35,119 bases of DNA, taken from assembly GCA_002887195.1 (NCBI GenBank), contig PJAB01000190.1, positions 1-35,119 on the forward strand. Reading direction: 5' to 3'. Each line of letters opens with the position of its first letter. Position 1 is the first letter of the stretch. Below are positions 9,163-17,790 of the stretch, piece by piece. Position numbers and translations under genes: made by a program. This stretch comes from Chrysochromulina parva. Its lineage: Eukaryota; Haptophyta; Prymnesiales; Chrysochromulinaceae. The notes beneath the pieces were generated by a model. The model did no database searches, was not told where the DNA came from, and saw only the letters and a program-made list of their open reading frames with translations.

Positions 9163-10212
9163 ATGGCCGACTCCCTCGATCCGGATCCACACGGCACGCG
9201 GGGCTCGACGGTGGCCCACGCGCTCGACTACAGGGGCGAGGTCAAGAAGTTTTCCAGCGCGGACATCCTCGCAACATTCAAGGCGGCTCAGAGAGGCGAG
9301 AAGATAGTAAAAGTGCCAGAGCAGAAGCCGGAGGCAGCTGCAGGTGGTGCGTCTGGCGCCGCGCCGGGTGAGGTGCGTGCATTCAGCTCTTCGGATCTCA
9401 TGGCGAGCGTCGAGCATGCCAAACGAGGCGACCTCACTCAAGGTCAGCTGCCCTCGACGACGGTGCAGCCATCGGTAGCCACCAGGCTGGCCAACAATGC
9501 GCCCGACGCGCCACCATCCCGGGTCGCCACGGCGACCGAGGGACGCATCAAGGTGCGCTCATGGACAGACGAGGAGCCGAAGAAGGAGTTCTCGTTCGAT
9601 GGTCTCAAGGACGCGCTCGCTACGACGCTCGTGCCGCCTGTCACGCCTGCTGCCGCCCCCATCAACCTACTCGACCTCGACGCGCCTCCCATCACTGCGC
9701 CGCCCGTGGCCGCCACCTCGTCGTACGCGCCGACACAGGCGAGCGAGTGGGCCTCGCTCGAGGGTGCCTTTAAGGCCATGCCGGCGTCCGGCGCCATTGG
9801 CATGATGGCTCCTCAGATGCCTGTCTCATATCCGCCGCCCGTTACGCCTGCCTATCCGCCCCCCAACATGCCCCCTCCTTCGATGCCGCCGCCGAGTATG
9901 CCGCCGCCCGGCGCCATGCCAGCAGGAGCAGCGGCCATGCCGCCGCCGAGCATGCCGCCGCCGAGCATGCCGCCGCCGAGCATGCCGCCGCCCTTCATGC
10001 CGCCTCCAAACATGCCGCCGCCGCACATGCCGCCGCCGAGCATGCCGCCGCCCTTCATGCCGCCTCCAAACATGCCGCCTCCAAACATGCCGCCTCCAAA
10101 CATGCCGCCGCCGAACATGCCGCCACCGAACATGCCGCCGCCGAACATGCCGCCGCCGAATATGCCGCCGCCCAACATGCCGCCTCCAACTGCGGGTGGT
10201 GGCCTCTGGTAA
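9163..10212 (+). CDS. Met-Pro-rich repeat protein with clathrin-box-like motif; possible adaptor
   Basis: A 349-aa protein from ATG 9163, which has G at +4. An in-frame ATG at 9031 would add 44 residues but lies only 8 bp from the divergent gene's start codon, so it is disfavoured. No globular domain is recognised. Three related segments occur: FSSADILATFKAAQRGE (~30-46), FSSSDLMASVEHAKRGD (~74-90) and a weaker FSFDGLKDAL (~143-152). LLDLD at ~169-173 fits the clathrin-box consensus (L-hydrophobic-x-hydrophobic-D/E). From ~235 to 345 the chain is mainly MPPPN/MPPPS/MPPPF repeats, then a short TAGGGLW tail. Such a layout fits a disordered scaffold that recruits partners through short motifs. 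An endocytic role rests on one five-residue motif and is weak. Translation in this frame is supported by the internal amino-acid repeats. Confidence 0.75.
   Translation: MADSLDPDPHGTRGSTVAHALDYRGEVKKFSSADILATFKAAQRGEKIVKVPEQKPEAAAGGASGAAPGEVRAFSSSDLMASVEHAKRGDLTQGQLPSTTVQPSVATRLANNAPDAPPSRVATATEGRIKVRSWTDEEPKKEFSFDGLKDALATTLVPPVTPAAAPINLLDLDAPPITAPPVAATSSYAPTQASEWASLEGAFKAMPASGAIGMMAPQMPVSYPPPVTPAYPPPNMPPPSMPPPSMPPPGAMPAGAAAMPPPSMPPPSMPPPSMPPPFMPPPNMPPPHMPPPSMPPPFMPPPNMPPPNMPPPNMPPPNMPPPNMPPPNMPPPNMPPPNMPPPTAGGGLW
9859..10190 (+). repeat. Tandem codon-repeat tract, CCGCC(G/T)xxxATG type
   Basis: About twenty 12-15 bp units encode MPPP plus N, S, F or H. Neighbouring units share synonymous codon choices, with blocks of CCGCCGAGCATG, CCGCCTCCAAACATG and CCGCCGAACATG. 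This indicates recent expansion by slippage or unequal exchange under protein-level constraint. Confidence 0.85.
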
Positions 10213-11067
10213 AAGGGTGCTCGGTGGCGTCGGGGCGCACGGCGCTTCTCTCGGCGCTCCTCTCGCCACGCATCGGCCCTGCGGCACATGTACTACTCGA
10301 ACTAGAGATAATGTGGATGCATGATAATGTGGATGTGGCATGAGCAAGCAGGCGGGGATGGGGTGTGCGCGGGGTATCCTCTGCTCATTGCATAATGGGC
10401 TCCTCATTACTCATTACAGAGTGCAGACGAAGGACGAGTGGGTACCGGCTAGACATTGACATGCTAGTCGGGGGCAATCTGTGAGCGAGAGCTCTCCGGG
10501 CGAGCGCTCGGGGGTCGGGGCCGGGGCGGGGTCCCTGCTCCCGGCGGCGGGGGGGGCAATCCTTCATTCCAAGCATGTTGATTGTTAGTCGCGCCGGGGC
10601 GCCGCGTTCGTTCGTTCCGGGGATCCGCCCCTCCGGGGACCGCTTTGACGTCCGGCGTCCGCGCTCGGGGGCGGCGCGGGCACGGCTCTTTTGTCAGCCC
10701 GTTTCGACTGTCACTGTCGACTGTGCAATAATTTTAAATAGTAAAAATAGCCATGATCCCGGATAGAAGTTGGGCCAGAGATCACAGAGGACAAGGACAC
10801 ACGCAGGGTCCGTGTGCACACGTGAGTTTAACATGAGTTAACACAGTGCCCTCTAGCGGGAACGAGAGGGGGGACGGGCGGCGGCTCCTCGGTTGCTCGC
10901 GCATCCCTCTCCGACGCAAGCCCCGCGCAGCCTACATCGCATGGCGTGAGGGGAGCATGCGGACCCTCGCGCCAGCCACGCACGCCTCTCCGCAGCCGGA
11001 GCTCCCTCACAGCTCAATCACAGCTCGTGGGGTGCCTGCTCACGACGGCGGATGTCAGTGCCATCAC
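10213..11067. other. Long non-coding region with a canonical G-quadruplex motif
   Basis: 855 bp holding the convergent 3' ends of the Met-Pro-rich (+) and SNARE (-) genes. No coding region is credible. GATAATGTGGATG occurs twice (10307, 10323). An AT-rich patch lies at 10724-10750. Four G-runs at 10510-10531 fit the quadruplex pattern. Confidence 0.5.
10510..10531 (+). other. Potential G-quadruplex
   Basis: G5-TC-G4-CC-G4-C-G4 with loops of 1-2 bases satisfies the standard intramolecular quadruplex consensus. It lies downstream of both neighbouring genes; a further G8 run follows near 10549. Confidence 0.7.
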
Positions 11068-11886
11068 TCACGGCTTGAGACGGAAGGCGACGATGACGTC
11101 GCTCTTGGTGTCGGCTACAACCGGCGCCTTCTGTGGCCTCGCCACGTGCTCGGCCACGACGCAGCCGAGACCGCAGAGCGCGATGAGCACTGAGAGGGAC
11201 ACGAGGACCACTCGCCCGATGAGGTCGTACTTGTCGTCCACTTTTTTGAAGGGAGATTGAGCGTCAGGTGGCTCTTGGCGCGGCAACAAGAGGAGCACGA
11301 GCAGCAGGAAAGTGTACAGCACCGTGGTGGCGGCGCAGACAAGCGTGCGCGTGACGAGGCCGCGCGGGTACGCCCAGAAGCACAGGCCCAGGAAGACGAC
11401 GCCGAACACCGCCAGGATGATCACGCCCGGACCAAGAGGGGGGGAGGCCGGCTGAGAGGCATCTTGCAGTGCGCGCCCGCTGCCTGCAGTGTCCTCCGGC
11501 TTCTTCCCAGGCCCCAGGAAAAAGTACCAGATGAGCACGAGAATGGCAATCAGCATCCCCCCGATGATGGCACACAGCATGATCTTTGTCCATGTCGCGC
11601 GATTGTGCATCTGCCGGATGAGGCGGCTGGAGGCCGTCAGCGACTGGTGGGTCTCCTCGCGCCGCTCGATGGCCTCAGTGAGCTGCCCTCGCTGGTCGAC
11701 AAGCTGTCCCATGATCGACATGCCCAGCCGCTCCGTGTCCGCCGCTATGCGCTGGGTTTGCTCCAGCTGGGCGAGCGAGCGCTCTGCCGCGAGGACTGAG
11801 GGCGACTTGTAAGTCTGCGCCGGGTCCGTGGGCGCGGCCACCGGATTCCCGAGGAGCGCCTCGCGCCGTGTGTCTCCGGCGCGCAT
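11068..11886 (-). CDS. Qb-SNARE, Vti1-like, with three extra C-terminal membrane spans
   Basis: A 272-aa ORF. Residues ~38-98 form a SNARE heptad helix with RIAADTERLGMSIMGQL followed by Gln65 at the presumed zero layer and SSRLIRQM near the end. This best resembles Vti1 (cf. RIALETExxG...L...R...SSRIL). The expected anchor follows at ~102-123. Unusually the protein continues with three more hydrophobic segments (~154-173, 180-201, 223-246) and a short basic tail. Vti1 proteins normally end at the anchor. No N-terminal Habc bundle is present. The frame stays open upstream of ATG 11886 to about 11943 without another ATG, so a 5' exon with the Habc domain may be missing. Family role: Golgi/endosome/vacuole membrane fusion. 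A joined membrane gene or an unseen intron are alternative explanations for the tail, but the frame is continuous. Confidence 0.78.
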   Translation of the reverse strand: MRAGDTRREALLGNPVAAPTDPAQTYKSPSVLAAERSLAQLEQTQRIAADTERLGMSIMGQLVDQRGQLTEAIERREETHQSLTASSRLIRQMHNRATWTKIMLCAIIGGMLIAILVLIWYFFLGPGKKPEDTAGSGRALQDASQPASPPLGPGVIILAVFGVVFLGLCFWAYPRGLVTRTLVCAATTVLYTFLLLVLLLLPRQEPPDAQSPFKKVDDKYDLIGRVVLVSLSVLIALCGLGCVVAEHVARPQKAPVVADTKSDVIVAFRLKP

Positions 11887-12201
11887 CAGCTGAGCCTGGT
11901 TGCTGGATAGGGAACGAGCGGCAACACCGACCCCTTGGACATTTTTTCACTTTCACACTTGCGGGATTCATAGCCATTTGAGCCCAAGTGCGGGTGGGAA
12001 ATGCTCAACTGCTAATGAAGTGTTCTACGAGGCTGGAGACCCGGGTCCAGGCCGCAGGCGCGGTCCAGGAGCGCGGTTCTTTCAGAAGTTCTTACGCGAT
12101 TCTGCATTCTCGTCCCTGCCATCGCAGCCATCGCCAATGGATGTGCGCCGTTCCGCGGTTCCCAGCGTATACGCGAAGTACTGGGGTCGGGATCTCGGAT
12201 C
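11887..12201. other. Gap between SNARE start and TBL stop (both minus)
   Basis: 315 bp containing the SNARE promoter or a missed first exon and the TBL 3' end. The minus-strand SNARE frame is open for about 57 bp beyond its ATG. No other gene is supported. Confidence 0.4.
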
Positions 12202-14023
12202 TCAGCCCGCCGCGTCCCATTCCTCCTTGGATGGCGCGACGCCGGCCTTGTCGCTCGCCCTGATGACCGCGCGGCTGCCAGCCTTGGCGCCTGTCTGGAT
12301 CATCTTCGACGCCGAGCTATAGGCCGAGCTGCTCGCATCCGCGCGCGACGCGCCCCCCTTGGCCTTGCCGAGCAGTTCAGCTCGATTGGCACGGCGCGCG
12401 GCCGCAGCTTTGGCCGCGAGCCCTGCGAGAATCCGGCGTGCCCGGAGCGACGCGTGCGCGCCTGCGGGTAGGCCGCCGTCCCGTCCATAGCGGCGCAGCA
12501 CGGCGGGAGGGTCGAAGTCGGAACAGAAGCCGAGGAGTGGCGAGCCCAGAACGCCCGAGAGAGCGCCCGAGCCCGCAGCCGTGGCGGCAGCGATGGAAGT
12601 TGCCGCGCGAGAGCCGGCAGGCACACCTGGAGGGGTGAGGGGGCATTCCAGAGGCGTAGGCGGGCCGCCACGTTGCAGCTGCAGCTGCAGGTTCGGCAGC
12701 GTTCCCTGCACAAACTGGCCGCCGCCAAAGCGAAAGTTCCAGCGCGCCAGGAGGGCACCCGGAGCGCCCTCGATGACGGCTGAGGCCGCTGCGCTGTCGC
12801 CACCCATGCTCAAAACCGCGGCCTCCGCCGAGGTCTCGGCGGCCCCGGCGGTGCCCGCGCCGCCGCCCTCGGCGCCCCCCCCCGTGGCACGTCGCGCCTC
12901 TGCCTCGGCGGCAGTCTGTTCGAGGATTCGAAGCAGACGGCCGTTGAAGACGTCGGGCACGCCAGGCAGGCAGTAGTGCAGGCAGTCGTCGAAGAGGCGC
13001 AGCGAGTCGGTACGCCCGTGGGGGTTCGTCTTGGGATCAGGGCCCGGATGCGCGTCAGCACGCGTGCGCGCGATCGCGTAAGCGTCGAGCACTCGGACCC
13101 AAGGTATGCGTTGCGCAGCGACGGCGTCGAGGATCAAATTCTTGCTCAGCACAGCGAATCGCATCGACATGGGATCGAGCTCGCGCTCGAGATTCGCCAC
13201 GTAGTTTGGGCGGAGCGGCTCGCGCCGCCGGCAGCGCCCACCCGATTTGGCAACTCCGCCTTCGAAGTCACGCGGCGTGGCGGCCCGCCAAACGACAAGG
13301 GCGTTGTCGGCCCGGGCGGGCGTACGTTCGAAGTAGGCCGTGCGCACGGCCGCAGCGACGAGCATCCACTTGGCGGCGTACTCGCGCAGGATCCACGGGC
13401 GCGTCACGTTGCAAAGGCCATCATGCAGCGAGTGCATGTCCTGGCATCCGTCCTCAAACTCCCATGCGCCTAAATTGATGATCAGGAGCGTGGGTGCGCG
13501 GTTGATGGCGGCGGCAAGCACGGGCGAGAGCCGTGGGTGACGCTCCACCGGACGCCAAGTTGGGAGCGCGTCCGCTCGCATGAAGCGCGAGAAACTGATC
13601 AAAGCGATCGCACGACCGCTCGGCGCATTCACGCGGCATCGGAAGTCCATGAACGGGATTGCCTTGGTGATGACGACACGGTGGCCCGCGCCAGCGGCGG
13701 CGGTGCCCGCGACAAGCATGCAACAGAGCGAGACCGTCTGCTGTCGAGCGGTCGAGTCGCCCACGAAGAGCACTTCCTCGGGCGGTCTGTGAGATTTCTC
13801 CTTGCTCTTCTCTTTCTCTTCCCTCGGCTGCTCACCGCTGCGCTCTACCCCGCGCTCACCCGCCAGCCGCACGAGGGCGCGCAAGAATGCCTCCGCGTCA
13901 AAAGGATCGGCCGCCGCGCCGCCGCCGCTCGCTGGTAGCCACCATGAGACTGCCTCGGCGCCCGGGGAGAGGCCTCCTCTTCCACCTTCGCCGCCGCCGC
14001 CACCTCGTCCTCCGTTGCCGCCT

Positions 14024-14078
<55 letters not shown>

Positions 14079-15120
14079 CGCCGCCGCCGCCGCCTCGGCC
14101 AGCACTCGAGGACGTGATCGATTTGTCGCGCGGGCTCCATGCGTACTGCAGCCAGTCCAGGTCCGGGCGCAGCGTCGCGCACGAGTCCTTGAGCTCGTCG
14201 TACTTGAACGAGCAGTTCAGGTACCCCAAACGCTGTAACCGTCGTATCGCAGGCAACGCTTCTAAGGCCGCCTCGATCGGCGGCGGGATCGCGGATGCCT
14301 CGCGCAGCTGGCGGTCGACACCGCCGGCATCGCCGCTGCCGCCACCCCCCCCAGAAGCAGCAGCTTTGCGCCGCGTCCAGTGAGGCAGTGGCGACGGCTT
14401 CGCATCGCTCGTCGGAGCCATCGCCGCCGCCACCTCAAGCTCCTCGGGCGAGGCGGCTCGTCCTGATCCTCCTGTGGCGACGCACTCGGCCATGCGCACG
14501 CCACAGCCGCGCCGGTGCACGTCGTGCATGCTCGGGAAATGCGCGCTGCCCTCGGGCGGCCGGCACTCGAGCGACGGGTTTTTTGCCGATTTGGACTCGT
14601 ACGCTGAGCGGCAGGCCGCCATCTCACCGCGGTCGTCGACGCACGCGAGACGATAAGAAGCGTTGGGTGCGGGCGGTGGCGCGCACGTCCAGTCGTAGTC
14701 CTCCACGTCCGCTTCGTGAGCTCCCAGGACGCGGCGGTTGCGCGCAACCGTACTTTCGCTGCAGCTGCTGCCATGGCCTGTACTCTTGCTGAAGCGTAAG
14801 CAGATCGCGTCCAGCTGCTGCTGCAGTCTGCATCCAGGAGTATCGCACGTTCGCAGCGCAGCGGTCGCGTTCGGATCAGGGCTCAGAACCGAAGGCGTGC
14901 CGGCCGTGCGGCCGATGCACACGCCACGAAGTGTGACAATCGAGTGCTCGGGCGCAAACCACGTGGATGCCTCGCAAAAGGGCTGGACGAGGCACGCAGA
15001 GGCGCAATCCGTTGCTGACGAAGCGGCGAGGCGCTGGCGACGACACTCAGCACCCGCTGCAGCACTGCGCAGCGAGAAGGTGCGATGGCTTGGCAGGAGC
15101 TGCATGGAGCACTGAAGCAT
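12202..15120 (-). CDS. TBL/ESK1-like PC-esterase (polysaccharide O-acetyltransferase-like), large
   Basis: A 972-aa protein. VLFVGDSTARQQ carries the GDS nucleophile (Ser456). DDCLHYCLPGVPDVFN carries the DxxH pair (Asp712, His715), followed by the CLPGxPDxxN context typical of plant TRICHOME BIREFRINGENCE-LIKE and CAS1-type PC-esterases, which transfer acetyl groups to Golgi polysaccharides. The WLQYAWSPRD segment upstream fits the TBL-domain W-x-W/C-rich lead-in. The N-terminal ~240 aa are Cys-rich (about 20 Cys, possibly PAN/apple-like), with no clear signal peptide or anchor, so an upstream exon may be missing. A long Gly-rich linker (~340-370) comes from the CCG tract. The ~230-aa Ala/Gly-rich C-terminal extension is unrecognised. 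Plant TBLs are only 400-500 aa. The start codon lies 47 bp from that of the SPRY-like gene. Confidence 0.83.
14012..14098 (-). repeat. (CCG/CCT)n tract encoding polyglycine in the TBL-like gene
   Basis: About 87 bp of CCG with regularly interspersed CCT codons (GGC/GGA on the coding strand) encode an almost pure glycine run between the Cys-rich region and the esterase domain. The regular CCG-CCG-CCT phrasing suggests slippage expansion. Confidence 0.9.
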
Positions 15121-15167
15121 TTTTCTGCGAGGACGTGTGAATTATAAACATTGGCTGTGAATATGGA
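15121..15167. promoter_or_regulatory. Very short divergent intergenic region, TBL (-) / SPRY-like (+)
   Basis: Only 47 bp separate the two annotated ATGs. It is AT-richer than its flanks (TTATAAACATTGG). Either the leaders overlap or one true start is further inside, e.g. Met30 of the SPRY-like protein at 15255. Confidence 0.4.
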
Positions 15168-16001
15168 ATGTTAAGCTGCATATCGGGGCGACGCTTGAAG
15201 CGGTCTGTGCTCTTACGAGGTGTGAACGTTCATGCCGCCGCGTCTGTTGTTCCAATGGCCACAAGCCCAGCAGCGCAGAGGTCCAGCCACCTATCACCAC
15301 GACGTATTCGCCGTATTCGCGATTCGGCTCACGAAGATGAGCATTGGCGTATCACGACAATCAGCGCATCACGACAAGTACCAAAGTATCCCGTATTCAG
15401 TGCTGCACTTGCCGGAAGCGCACTGTACGTGGACGATAACCTGACAGTACGCAACGTCCTCGTCGATAAGAAGGGCACAACGGTTCATTTCCGACACAGC
15501 GGCGTTGCGTTGGTTGACATACCCCTCTGCAGCACTTCTCGCCCGTATGCCGCATGTTTCCGCCTGCACGCAACTGGACTCGGAGCGTCCGTCGGCATGG
15601 CCTCCAGTTCTACTATGCGAGATAACATTCTTGGCTCGCAGCCCGATAGCGTCGCTCTGCACACAGACGGCACCCGCGGTCTGTGCTACCTCCATGGCAA
15701 GTCACAGCAGCTGGTCACACCTCTCTCTGCCGGCGATGTCGTACGACTTGAGGTGAACGCCTTGAACACTTTGTCGATCTCCTTGCGCGGCTCGGTGGTC
15801 ATGCAAACCGAGGTTCCTACTGGATGGCATCTTGCTGTCGGTGGTCTCGGTGCTAACGCAAAGTCCCCCGATGAGCAGTGCGGCACCATCTGGGAGCTTG
15901 AGAATGTGGTACCACTACCGTCGATGCATGTGACGAGCGCCGGCCGGGGGCCCGGAACGACTTATATACGCACGGTACAGATCGGACAGTATAGCTCTTA
16001 G
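15168..16001 (+). CDS. SPRY/B30.2-like (concanavalin A-like) domain protein
   Basis: A 277-aa ORF. From ~75 to ~245 the pattern of short hydrophobic strands and glycine turns looks like a SPRY or neuralized-type beta sandwich: YPVFSAALAGS..., ACFRLHATGLGASVGMASS, SVALHTDGTRGLCYLHG, AGDVVRLEVNALNTLSISLRG, GWHLAVGGLG. The segment order (strand, GVG-like strand, Trp/Tyr-Gly strand, GD-V-hydrophobic strand, late glycine-rich strand) agrees with that fold, but exact family membership is uncertain. SPRY domains bind protein partners. The N-terminal ~60 aa are Arg/Ser-rich and may be untranslated; ATG 15255 (Met30, G at +4) is an alternative start. No membrane segment. Divergent from the TBL gene. 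Confidence 0.6.
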   Translation: MLSCISGRRLKRSVLLRGVNVHAAASVVPMATSPAAQRSSHLSPRRIRRIRDSAHEDEHWRITTISASRQVPKYPVFSAALAGSALYVDDNLTVRNVLVDKKGTTVHFRHSGVALVDIPLCSTSRPYAACFRLHATGLGASVGMASSSTMRDNILGSQPDSVALHTDGTRGLCYLHGKSQQLVTPLSAGDVVRLEVNALNTLSISLRGSVVMQTEVPTGWHLAVGGLGANAKSPDEQCGTIWELENVVPLPSMHVTSAGRGPGTTYIRTVQIGQYSS

Positions 16002-16546
16002 GAATTCGCAATTAGGTGCACGGTTGGCCGTAATGGGCACGTATCATTTCCGGAGACTCTTTGGCAAGCATTTAACAGGGGTAACATCAAGCACACGTGT
16101 CTCACGCCAGGGGCACGGCGCAAGACTGTCAGGTCGGCTACGCTATAACAGTGCCGCTAGGCTCGCCGACGGCCGCCGACCGTCTCGCCGACCCGCGGCC
16201 GCGCGCGCGCCCCGACGCGCAAGGGCGCGACGGCGCGCCGCAAGCGGGGAGCGACGGGAGTATCTGATGGAGAGCTGCGGGCCGGCGTTGTGGGGGATCC
16301 TAAAGCCGCCTGGGTTCGCCATCTGCGGCGCACGCGTGGTGCATTCTCGGAGTCTCGCACGAAGCACATGCGGGGCTGGAGGCTGCGTGGACGTTCGGTT
16401 CTTCTTTACCAGCAGACCTCCAGCCACGGAACGTCAGCTGCTGCGCAGAGCTTCGCGGTCGCAGTCGCAGTCGAGACGTTGTTGCCCGTCGCTTTTGCTG
16501 TTGATGCGTTGTCGTCCGTCTCGCTGGACGACGAAGACGAATCAGA
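16002..16546. other. Non-coding gap between convergent genes
   Basis: 545 bp between the stops of the SPRY-like (+) and NT-C2 (-) genes. Reading frames across it have no recognisable protein features. A CG-alternating stretch lies near 16196-16215. Confidence 0.45.
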
Positions 16547-17683
16547 TTAGGTGAGGTCGTCGACAGAGGATGCGGCTGCTTTGTGGCTGCCCCCTTTACC
16601 TTGTCGGGGAGTCGGGGCTTTTTTTCCCGGAGGCGCTGCGCCTCCACCAGTCAGCACTTGCATCTGTGTGGCCACCTCCGTCAACTGCTTGTTGAGCCTC
16701 CTCGCCACGTGGTCGAGCTCGTCCTTCTCCCCTGCGAGGCGCGCGGTGTCCATCTTCGCGGTGGCAAGCTCGCGACGCAGAAGCAGCACCTCCGCTTCGA
16801 GAGGGCTCACGCCGCCGTGCCCGCTCAGCGACGCGCCGTTATCCGCCGCGATTCGCTCCACATGATCTTTAATGTAGATCAACTGCTTTTGGTAGGCCTT
16901 TTCCCTCTCATCGGCCTTCTTGAGCGTCTGCGCGCGCTCGAGAGTCTCGCTCGTGCTCTCGACGATCTCCGTGCGCAGCCGAAACTGCAGCGTCGCGATG
17001 CGCGACTCGGCCTGGCGCGCGTCGGAGGCCGCGACTGATGCGAGCTGCTGTGCCTCAGCTAACTTGCTCCCTGTTTTGAGGAGCGGCGTATTGGCAGTTC
17101 GCTGCGAAGCCTCGAGCGCCTGTAGCGCCTCGTGGGTCGGCGCCGACGTCGTGCCCTGGGAGCGTCCTCCGTCCGCTGCGTCCTGATCCTCGCGAAAGCT
17201 TGGTGCAGCGTTGCCCCCCTGGTGGTGCCAGTGCGACTTTATCGTCATCTGCACAGTGATCTGCATGTTTGACGGCGAGTCTTTGCGGACGAGGCGCGGC
17301 ATGAGCAGCACGGGCTTCGCGGGCTTCTCTGCGTCAAGCTCAGCATACTCGGCGAGGTCAAACTCGGTGGTCGCGATAACAGTCAAGGTACTGGCGTCGA
17401 TCAAATTGAACGTCGTCAGCTTCTGGTCAAAGGTGGCCCGCTTCGCGCTGCGGTAGAGCGTTGCCATCGTGCGCAGCTTCCCGTTGACCATCGCACAGCG
17501 CTCTATGGAGCCCGGGACCAACTCGGTCTGTGCGGAGGAACTCCTGGCGCTCGCCTTGCCTGCGCCGCGCTCCCATACTACGACGATGGAGCCTGTGCTA
17601 CTCGGCAGCCCACGTACGTCGCACACATACACCTCGAAGGTGAATTTGAGCGGTTGCTTGCCCATGCGCGAGAGGCCCTTCAT
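16547..17683 (-). CDS. NT-C2 domain and coiled-coil protein (EEIG1/EHBP1-like N-terminus)
   Basis: A 378-aa single-exon protein. Residues ~10-150 match the NT-C2 pattern: KFTFEVYVCDVRGLP, a strand with VVWERG, the central cationic strand near KLRTMATLYR, FDQKLTTFNLID, and VIATTEFDLAEYAE before a membrane-facing loop. NT-C2 domains are C2-like membrane or protein-binding modules found in EEIG1/FAM102 and EHBP1-type proteins. From ~185 to ~350 the sequence is Ala/Glu/Arg/Gln-rich with heptad spacing and no Pro, i.e. coiled coil, and it ends in a Lys/Gly/Ser tail. The likely role is membrane-associated scaffolding, perhaps organelle or cytoskeletal tethering; the partner is unknown. ATG 17683 is first in frame, with Met7 as an alternative. 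Divergent from the next gene, 107 bp away. Confidence 0.75.
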   Translation of the reverse strand: MKGLSRMGKQPLKFTFEVYVCDVRGLPSSTGSIVVVWERGAGKASARSSSAQTELVPGSIERCAMVNGKLRTMATLYRSAKRATFDQKLTTFNLIDASTLTVIATTEFDLAEYAELDAEKPAKPVLLMPRLVRKDSPSNMQITVQMTIKSHWHHQGGNAAPSFREDQDAADGGRSQGTTSAPTHEALQALEASQRTANTPLLKTGSKLAEAQQLASVAASDARQAESRIATLQFRLRTEIVESTSETLERAQTLKKADEREKAYQKQLIYIKDHVERIAADNGASLSGHGGVSPLEAEVLLLRRELATAKMDTARLAGEKDELDHVARRLNKQLTEVATQMQVLTGGGAAPPGKKAPTPRQGKGGSHKAAASSVDDLT

Positions 17684-17790
17684 CCTTCCGTTCCGTGAGG
17701 GCCCACAAACTCAGGGCCTCCCTTCATTCGGGCGAAGAACGAGTTGTCGAGACGACGTCTTTTACATTTTAAGTTTGTTGCAAAAGATCA
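17684..17790. promoter_or_regulatory. Divergent intergenic region, NT-C2 (-) / unknown (+)
   Basis: The 107 bp between two ATGs contain an AT-rich segment (TTTTACATTTTAAGTTTG, about 17760-17777) unlike the GC-rich surroundings. It is a plausible shared core promoter; no known element is certain. Confidence 0.45.

Noticed and set aside
9826..10407. Arg/His-rich and Gly/Met-rich minus-strand frames over the Met-Pro tract
   Set aside because: Reverse-complement readings of a codon repeat. The sense frame contains non-repeat motifs and ordered segments; the antisense ones do not.
16024..16554. 176-codon plus-strand frame in the gap after the SPRY-like gene
   Set aside because: Arg/Ser-rich without any recognisable pattern, and its 3' end overlaps the NT-C2 gene.
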